Assembly: GCA_020723385.1 (NCBI GenBank)
Contig: DYIZ01000054.1
Coordinates: 1 to 37,183, forward strand
Direction: 5' to 3'
From: Candidatus Aquidulcis sp.
GTDB taxonomy: Bacteria > Chloroflexota > Anaerolineae > Anaerolineales > UBA4823
DNA length: 37,183 nt
Within the stretch, counting starts at the first letter, position 1; the number at the start of each line of letters is the position of its first letter. Both the position numbers and the translations under genes were made by a program. Of this stretch, positions 31,584 to 37,183 are shown piece after piece. The notes under the pieces were generated by a model. The model saw nothing but the letters and a program-made list of their open reading frames with translations, did not search any database and was not told the origin of the DNA.

Positions 31584-31612
31584 TTGCAATTCACCCCTTA
31601 TTCCCGTACAAT
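31584..31612 (+). promoter_or_regulatory. Promoter of the ppk2 pair
   Basis: TTGCAA (31584-31589) and TACAAT (31607-31612) are separated by exactly 17 nt, a good sigma70-type pair. It follows the terminator and gives a leader of about 39 nt before the ATG at 31658, which has an AGGGAG ribosome site. Confidence 0.75.
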
Positions 31613-31657
31613 ATCATCATCCTGTTTCATTCGTCTTCACCCAAGGGAGCGACAATC

Positions 31658-32617
31658 ATGCTCGAAAAAATAGACCTCACCCAAAAGGTTGATAAGCCCA
31701 CCTATAAAAAACTGATGTCCATGCTCTCGGAGCGGCTGTACATGGTGCAGAAAGCCTCCTGGGACGCGGGCATCCCGGTGGTGATCCTGTTCGAGGGCTG
31801 GGATGCATCCGGGAAAGGAACATCCATTCAAACCCTCACCAGCCCGCTCGACCCGCGCGGCTTCAAGCTGTATCCTATCCGGGCGGCGCGCACCTATGAG
31901 AAGAAACGCCCCTGGCTGTGGCGCTTCTGGCTGAAGCTGCCAGCGCGCGGCGAATGGGCCATCTTCGACCGCTCGTGGTACGGGCGGGTGGCCGTCGAGC
32001 GAGTGGAGAACATCATCCCCGAGGCCGAATGGCGGCGCGGCTACCGTGACATCGTAGATTTCGAGCGCACTATCGCCGATGACGGGCATCTCATCATCAA
32101 ATTCTTCCTGCACATCAGCAAGCGCGAGCAGAAGAAGCGTTTCGAAAAGCTCATCAAAGACCCCCTCACCGCCTGGCACGTGGCGCCCGAGGATTGGGAG
32201 CACCACCGCCATTACGACGATTGGCTGCAAGCCTACGAAGAGATGTTCGAGCAGACCGAGACCGAGTGGGGGCCGTGGACCATCGTGGAAGCCACCGACC
32301 GCCGCCACACGCAGGCCAAAATCTACCTGACCGTCATCAATGCCCTCGAAGAGCGGCTGGGGTTGGAGCGGACGGTGGTCAAGCTCGACCAACATGCCGA
32401 GACGGAAGATGACGCCGCCGCCGAGAATGACGATGATGACTCAACCGCCGGGGGCGAGGCAACCCCGGCGGAGGCCGCGCCGCCCGAGGCGGAGGCAAGG
32501 CCATCCGGCGAGCCGAAAGAGAAGAAATCCAAATCGAAAAAGTCCGCCAAAAAATCCAAAGACCGCGCCGAGCGGCTAGAAGAAGCCATGGAGGTGTCCG
32601 ATGTTAGGGACAGTTGA
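31658..32617 (+). CDS. ppk2: Polyphosphate kinase 2 family protein with charged tail
   Basis: This 319-residue protein has the PPK2 core (about 1-245): Walker A GWDASGKG (47-54), FDRSWYGRV (103-111) as Walker B, and a DWEHHRHYDDW lid region (179-189). PPK2 enzymes move phosphate between polyphosphate and nucleotides; class I-III choice between ADP/GDP and AMP cannot be told. The C-terminal 75 residues are low-complexity: an acidic stretch (249-261), Ala/Pro/Glu, then a Ser/Lys run (285-302). The tail resembles the acidic-serine-lysine segments known to bind polyphosphate in other proteins (inference). The next PPK2 gene starts 17 nt before its end. Confidence 0.9.
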   Translation: MLEKIDLTQKVDKPTYKKLMSMLSERLYMVQKASWDAGIPVVILFEGWDASGKGTSIQTLTSPLDPRGFKLYPIRAARTYEKKRPWLWRFWLKLPARGEWAIFDRSWYGRVAVERVENIIPEAEWRRGYRDIVDFERTIADDGHLIIKFFLHISKREQKKRFEKLIKDPLTAWHVAPEDWEHHRHYDDWLQAYEEMFEQTETEWGPWTIVEATDRRHTQAKIYLTVINALEERLGLERTVVKLDQHAETEDDAAAENDDDDSTAGGEATPAEAAPPEAEARPSGEPKEKKSKSKKSAKKSKDRAERLEEAMEVSDVRDS

Positions 32618-33392
32618 CCTGAGCCTGACCTTGACCGAGGAAGAATATGACAGCCAGTTGATCATCCTGCAAGTCGCGCTGGCGAAACTGGCATTCCAGG
32701 TTTATTTGCAGCAGCGGCCGGTCGTCATGGTTTTCGAGGGCTGGGACGCGGCCGGCAAGGGCGGCGTCATCCGCCGGGTGACCGGGAAGATTGACCCGCG
32801 CGGCTACGTGGTCTATCCGATTGCCGCGCCCGCCGGCGACGACAAGACCCACCATTATCTGTGGCGCTTCTGGCGGCGGCTGCCAGAGGCCGGGCAGATC
32901 GCCATCTTCGACCGTTCGTGGTACGGGCGGGTGATGGTCGAGCGCATCGAGGGCTTCTGCACCGAGCCGGAGTGGAAGCGCGCCTACCGTGAGATCAACC
33001 AGTTCGAGCGGCAGTTGGTGGATTACGGCGTGATCCTGTACAAATTCTGGCTGCACATCAGCCCGGAGGAGCAATTGCGCCGCTTCGAGGACCGCTCCGC
33101 CGACAAGCTGCGCAGTTGGAAGCTGACCGACGAGGATTGGCGCAACCGTGAGAAATGGGGCGTGTACGAGGAAGCCGTCAACGAGATGTTGCTCAAGACC
33201 AGCACCGTCTCGGCCCCCTGGACGGTGGTCGAAGGCAACTCGAAGCCCTACGCGCGCATCAAGACCCTGAAAACCATCGTGGACAAGCTGAGCGACGAGC
33301 TGCACTTCGACCCGGAGAAAGATCAAATCGTCGCGCCGGGCGGTGAGAGCAAGCCGAAAGAGAAGAAAGACAAGAAGAAGAAAAAGAAGTAG
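32601..33392 (+). CDS. ppk2: Second polyphosphate kinase 2 family protein
   Basis: This 263-residue protein is a paralogue of the preceding one and lines up with it without gaps over the first half: GWDAAGKG at 47-54 and FDRSWYGRV at 103-111 fall at the same positions. It should use polyphosphate to phosphorylate nucleotides or the reverse. It ends in a Lys-rich run (KPKEKKDKKKKKK), again suited to binding polyphosphate. The ATG at 32601 has a GGAGGTG site inside the previous gene and overlaps it by 17 nt, so translation is coupled. The pair recalls two-domain PPK2 proteins (one polypeptide in some bacteria) split into two genes. Confidence 0.9.
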   Translation: MLGTVDLSLTLTEEEYDSQLIILQVALAKLAFQVYLQQRPVVMVFEGWDAAGKGGVIRRVTGKIDPRGYVVYPIAAPAGDDKTHHYLWRFWRRLPEAGQIAIFDRSWYGRVMVERIEGFCTEPEWKRAYREINQFERQLVDYGVILYKFWLHISPEEQLRRFEDRSADKLRSWKLTDEDWRNREKWGVYEEAVNEMLLKTSTVSAPWTVVEGNSKPYARIKTLKTIVDKLSDELHFDPEKDQIVAPGGESKPKEKKDKKKKKK

Positions 33393-33407
33393 CTGAAAGC
33401 TGGGGTT

Positions 33408-35027
33408 ATGTTGAGAAAAAGAATGTTGGCGTTACAGTTCAGTTTGGTCACCCTTTTGTTTGCTGGGTGTACCATTCCTCAGACAGCAGCGCCAACACAA
33501 CCTTTTGTTACCAGCGTATCACCTCTGGCTTCATCAACATCGGGTAATATTGCGCCGTCCCCAACAATTGAAATAAGCCAAACGCCGACTGCCATAATAC
33601 CGCAGCCTTCTATCACCTACACAGCAAGAACTCACCCAACCTATACTCCTACCCCAAAACCATCCCCTACCCTTACTCCGACATCCACTCCCTATCCACC
33701 ACTCTCCGAGACAGGCCCCTACCTGGCTTACTTTGTGAATTTGCCTGAGGGCAACGGGCTTACGCTGCTTAACTCAGACGGTTCAGGCCGCAAAGTGTTG
33801 CCACTCCCTGAAGGGGCGCATATCGGTGATATAACCGATTCTATATCGCCAGATGGAGAATGGCTGGCTTTCCACACCGGCTCGGTCGAGACCGAGCCTT
33901 ACGATCTGAGACTGAACCTGATGCACCTGTCCGATGGCGAGATCTATACGGTTACCCAGTTACTTTCCGCAGATTACCCGAATAATTTTCAGGGGATAGC
34001 TGAGAACATCTTTCAGGCCAACCCGGATAGATACAAGTATTTATCAGTGGCCGAGTTGGCACAAGAAATTCGATATAACTTCCAAGGTGGCATCTATGAG
34101 GTAAACTGGGCACCCAACAGCCGCTACTTGGCCTTTGCCGGTCAGATGAATGGCCCATCCTCCGACATCTATCGCTACGATATTCAATTAGGGACAATCG
34201 TACAACTCACCGATGGGCCTGAACAAATCTGCGGCATCAATTGGTCTCCCGATGGGAAATGGATTTTACACGAAGCCAGCAACGAACCAGGCGGTGAAGG
34301 ATGGGCTCCCAATCTCTATGCTGTGCAAGCAGATGGGAGCAAAGCCAAAAAACTCTTTGAGAGTATTTACCTATGGGGATGGCTTTCATCAACCACATAT
34401 GCGGTTTACGATGCCGCAAATGGTCCTGGCGCACATAATCTGCGGTTTATAGATATTGAAACTGATCAACCCGTGTTCCAGTGGGCGGACACCTTTGGGG
34501 CGTTTGCGATAGATACTCAATCCTCCGTAATTGTAATAGATAGTTATTCATACTGGAACAGTAACCTAAAACCCGGCACATTTCTTATATATCCAAGTGG
34601 AAGTCAAATATTTGTGACAGGAGATCACTGGTCATGGGGGTTGACATTTCGGGGAGGGGAAATCAACCGGTTCGTAGGAAGCGATTATGGGAGAGGGATA
34701 TTTGGGATATCAAAGAATGGTAATATAACGAAAATCACCGATAAATTTGGCAGGGTTAATATCTCTCCCAATTATCAGTGGATGCTAACGCACTATTATG
34801 AGCAACCAGGAATTGACCTCTTCTCCGAAACCGACGAATTTGTTCGCCGCATTACCGACGATAACCCTGATGGCATTGTCTGGCGGCTTACTTCCGACGC
34901 GATATTCTATCAAGTTGGCTATAATCTTTATTACGTGGCGATTCCAAACGGACAACCTATCCTAATAGATAACAACGTTGTTCCTTCTGGATGGGACTCA
35001 GATTATGGCTTCGTTTGGATCAAATAA
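33408..35027 (+). CDS. Lipoprotein with TP-rich linker and TolB-like propeller
   Basis: This 539-residue protein has a lipobox LFAGC (Cys21), then a Thr/Pro-rich linker (about 25-105) with TPTPKPSPTLTPTSTPYP, and then a PD40/TolB-like beta-propeller. Blades show as SISPDGEWLAFHTGS, VNWAPNSRYLAFAG and INWSPDGKWILHEA. It would sit on the outer face of the membrane. The role is unknown. It separates the ppk2 pair from ppk1 with lower-GC codon use than either, suggesting a later insertion. An internal ATG at 33423 is an alternative start. Confidence 0.75.
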   Translation: MLRKRMLALQFSLVTLLFAGCTIPQTAAPTQPFVTSVSPLASSTSGNIAPSPTIEISQTPTAIIPQPSITYTARTHPTYTPTPKPSPTLTPTSTPYPPLSETGPYLAYFVNLPEGNGLTLLNSDGSGRKVLPLPEGAHIGDITDSISPDGEWLAFHTGSVETEPYDLRLNLMHLSDGEIYTVTQLLSADYPNNFQGIAENIFQANPDRYKYLSVAELAQEIRYNFQGGIYEVNWAPNSRYLAFAGQMNGPSSDIYRYDIQLGTIVQLTDGPEQICGINWSPDGKWILHEASNEPGGEGWAPNLYAVQADGSKAKKLFESIYLWGWLSSTTYAVYDAANGPGAHNLRFIDIETDQPVFQWADTFGAFAIDTQSSVIVIDSYSYWNSNLKPGTFLIYPSGSQIFVTGDHWSWGLTFRGGEINRFVGSDYGRGIFGISKNGNITKITDKFGRVNISPNYQWMLTHYYEQPGIDLFSETDEFVRRITDDNPDGIVWRLTSDAIFYQVGYNLYYVAIPNGQPILIDNNVVPSGWDSDYGFVWIK

Positions 35028-35064
35028 GGACGAAGCACACAACATCCAATTACCGAGAACAATC

Positions 35065-37183
35065 ATGCCCGACACACCCGAACCTACCCCTACTCCCCTC
35101 CCCCCTGACCTCTCCGACCCCTCCCTCTTCATCAACCGCGAGCTGAGCCTGCTCGAATTTCAGCGCCGCGTGCTGGAGGAAGCCCAGGACGAGCGCAACC
35201 CGCTGCTGGAACGCGTCAAGTTCCTGTCCATCGTCGGGTCGAACCTGGATGAATTTTACATGGTGCGTGTGGCCGGGCTGAAAAAGCAGATTGACGCTGG
35301 GGTGCTGGACCTGCCCCCGGATGGGATGACCCCTGCCGAGCAGTTGGCCGCCATCCGCAAGGTGGCGCATCAGCTTATGACCGAAGCCCACGACACGATG
35401 CGCGACGAGCTGCTGCCCGCTCTCAACAACGCCGGCATCCACCTGCTCGAATACGAACAGCTCACCGAGCGGCAGCGCGCCATCGTCAAGAAATACTACG
35501 ACGAAGTCGTCTTCCCCGTGCTTACCCCGCTCGCCTTCGACCCCGGCCATCCCTTCCCGCACATCTCAAACCTGAGCCTCAACCTGGCCGTCATCATCCG
35601 CGATAAAGATCAAAAAGAGCATTTCGCCCGCATCAAAGTGCCGGGCACCCTGCCGCGTTTGGTGCCGATCAAACGCTCATCGGGCGGCGTGCGCAAAGAC
35701 GGCACCGTGCCGCACGATCACTTTTTCGTCTGGATGGAGCAGGTGATTGCCCACAACCTGGATCTGCTCTTCCCTGGCATGGATGTGATCGAATCACACC
35801 CGTTTCGCGTCACCCGCGACGCCGACATGGAAATCCAGGAACTCGAAGCCGCCGACCTGCTCGAAACGATGGAGCAATCCGTCCGGCAGCGGCGTTTCGG
35901 GCAGGTAGTGCGCGTGGCGGTCAACCATGCGATGCCCACCCACGTGCGCGACATCCTTGGAGAAAACCTGGAACTGGATCGCAACGATATTTACACGCTG
36001 GATGGCCCGCTCGGCATCAGCGATTTGATGGAAATTTTCAGCGTGGATCGGTACGACTTGAAAGAAATTCCGTTCAAACCCGCCATCCCTGCCATTCTTC
36101 GAGATATCAGCGCCGACCACAATATCTTCACCGCCATTCGCCGCGGAGACCTGCTGATCCATCACCCCTATGACTCTTTCTCGCCAGTGGTGGCCTTCCT
36201 CAAACAGGCTGCCCGTGACCCGGGAGTTCTCGCCATCAAGCAGACCCTGTACCGCGTGGGGCGCAACCCTCCGGTGGTGGAAGCCCTGCTCGAAGCGGCG
36301 CAAAACGGCAAGCAGGTGGCGGTGCTGCTCGAACTGAAAGCGCGCTTCGATGAAGAGAGCAATATCAGTTGGGCCAAGACACTGGAGCGTGAAGGCGTCC
36401 ACGTCATCTACGGCCTGCTGGGGCTGAAAACGCACTCCAAGATCGCGCTGGTCGTGCGCAAGGAAGGCGACGGCATCCGCCGGTATATTCATCTCGCTAC
36501 CGGGAATTACAACGCCATCACGGCGCAACTGTACGAAGACCTGGGCATGTTCACCTGCGACGACGAGATCGGCGCTGACGCCACGGATCTGTTCAACTAC
36601 CTGACGGGTTACTCATCCAAGCAGGATTTCCGCAAGCTGTTGGTAGCCCCCATCAATCTGCGCACCCGCATGGAGGCGCTCATCCAGCGGGAGATCGAAC
36701 ACCAGCAAAAAGGCGAGAAAGGCTATTTGCTGTTCAAGATCAATCACCTCGTAGACGATCACATGATCCAATTGCTCTACCGGGCGTCGCAAGCCGGCGT
36801 GCAGGTGGATTTGATCGTGCGCGGGGTGTGCTGCCTGCGGCCTGGGCTGAAAGGGATCAGCGAGACCGTGTGTGTGCGCAGCGTGGTGGGGCGCTTCCTC
36901 GAGCACAGCCGGGTGTACTACTTCCGCAACGGCGGCAAAGAAGAGATCTACCTGGGCAGCGCCGACCTGATGCCGCGCAACCTCGACCGGCGGGTGGAGG
37001 TGCTCTTCCCGGTGCAGGAACCCGCCATGGTGCGTCATCTGCGCGACGAAATCCTGGCAATCTACCAAAAAGACAACGTCAAATCACGGATCATGCTGCC
37101 CGACGGAACGTATGACCGCGTCAAACCCGCGGCCAAGGAGAAACTCATCAACAGCCAGGCGTGGTTCATCAAGCAGAGAGAGT
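35065..37183 (+). CDS. ppk: Polyphosphate kinase 1 (runs off the window)
   Basis: The frame from ATG 35065 is open to the window end; 706 residues are seen, close to the family's usual full length, so only a short C-terminus is missing. PPK1 makes polyphosphate from ATP. The N-terminal domain starts LFINRELSLLEFQRRVLEEA, as in the family, and the kinase half has the two histidines: His457 in LKTHSKIALVV, the autophosphorylated one, and His614 in GRFLEHSRV. They are 157 residues apart, the same spacing as His435 and His592 of the E. coli enzyme. A Pro-rich, low-charge lead of 20 residues precedes the conserved part. It lies 37 nt after the propeller lipoprotein gene. Confidence 0.95.
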   Translation, partial: MPDTPEPTPTPLPPDLSDPSLFINRELSLLEFQRRVLEEAQDERNPLLERVKFLSIVGSNLDEFYMVRVAGLKKQIDAGVLDLPPDGMTPAEQLAAIRKVAHQLMTEAHDTMRDELLPALNNAGIHLLEYEQLTERQRAIVKKYYDEVVFPVLTPLAFDPGHPFPHISNLSLNLAVIIRDKDQKEHFARIKVPGTLPRLVPIKRSSGGVRKDGTVPHDHFFVWMEQVIAHNLDLLFPGMDVIESHPFRVTRDADMEIQELEAADLLETMEQSVRQRRFGQVVRVAVNHAMPTHVRDILGENLELDRNDIYTLDGPLGISDLMEIFSVDRYDLKEIPFKPAIPAILRDISADHNIFTAIRRGDLLIHHPYDSFSPVVAFLKQAARDPGVLAIKQTLYRVGRNPPVVEALLEAAQNGKQVAVLLELKARFDEESNISWAKTLEREGVHVIYGLLGLKTHSKIALVVRKEGDGIRRYIHLATGNYNAITAQLYEDLGMFTCDDEIGADATDLFNYLTGYSSKQDFRKLLVAPINLRTRMEALIQREIEHQQKGEKGYLLFKINHLVDDHMIQLLYRASQAGVQVDLIVRGVCCLRPGLKGISETVCVRSVVGRFLEHSRVYYFRNGGKEEIYLGSADLMPRNLDRRVEVLFPVQEPAMVRHLRDEILAIYQKDNVKSRIMLPDGTYDRVKPAAKEKLINSQAWFIKQRE

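Overview
The window is about 37 kb of GC-rich bacterial DNA with almost all genes on the + strand. The likely source is Chloroflexota, probably an Anaerolineae-type organism. This is inference from style: lipoproteins with long Thr/Pro/Ser-rich linkers after the lipobox, tightly packed GT4 glycosyltransferase genes, stand-alone PPK2 genes beside pst and ppk1, and spacers built from short periodic repeats. No rRNA, tRNA, CRISPR array, transposase or phage gene was seen.

Region 1 (1-14825) is a surface-polysaccharide or glycan locus. It starts with the tail of a DegT-type aminotransferase and a FemAB/GNAT-like acyltransferase. Next comes an unusual fusion protein: CBS pair, sugar nucleotidyltransferase and LegC-type PLP aminotransferase. 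It is followed by a Wzx-like flippase, a GT-B-like capsule-type transferase, four GT4 glycosyltransferases, a methyltransferase, an alpha/alpha-toroid protein and a non-hydrolysing UDP-GlcNAc 2-epimerase (wecB). Many junctions overlap by 4 nt (ATGA). Three longer spacers consist of degenerate 8-nt tandem repeats that run into the next start codon.

Region 2 (15027-18181) holds two different class II aldolases separated by a very strong hairpin, then a terminator and a Nudix hydrolase.

Region 3 (18268-25913) is accessory: small membrane proteins, a TP-rich lipoprotein, a one-blade WD40-like stub, a YdcZ-type DMT protein, a GT1 glycosyltransferase, a triple zinc-ribbon protein and several orphan membrane proteins. 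Much of it looks lower in GC and several genes have no recognisable family. A copy of the 3' end of phoU lies near 24858, 1.16 kb from the real phoU end.

Region 4 (26021-37183) is a phosphate/polyphosphate island. phoU and one pstB run on the - strand, divergent from pstS-pstC-pstA and a second pstB on the + strand. They are followed, behind a terminator and a clear promoter, by two overlapping ppk2 genes, a TolB-like propeller lipoprotein and ppk1 (cut by the window end). The expected circuit is high-affinity phosphate import, PPK1 making polyphosphate and PPK2 enzymes using polyphosphate to phosphorylate nucleotides. The two PstB proteins have complementary motif losses: one has a damaged signature motif, the other a damaged Q-loop. 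This is what a heterodimer with one consensus and one degenerate ATP site would look like. The spacers around pstC and pstA carry heptamer repeats arranged as inverted arms.
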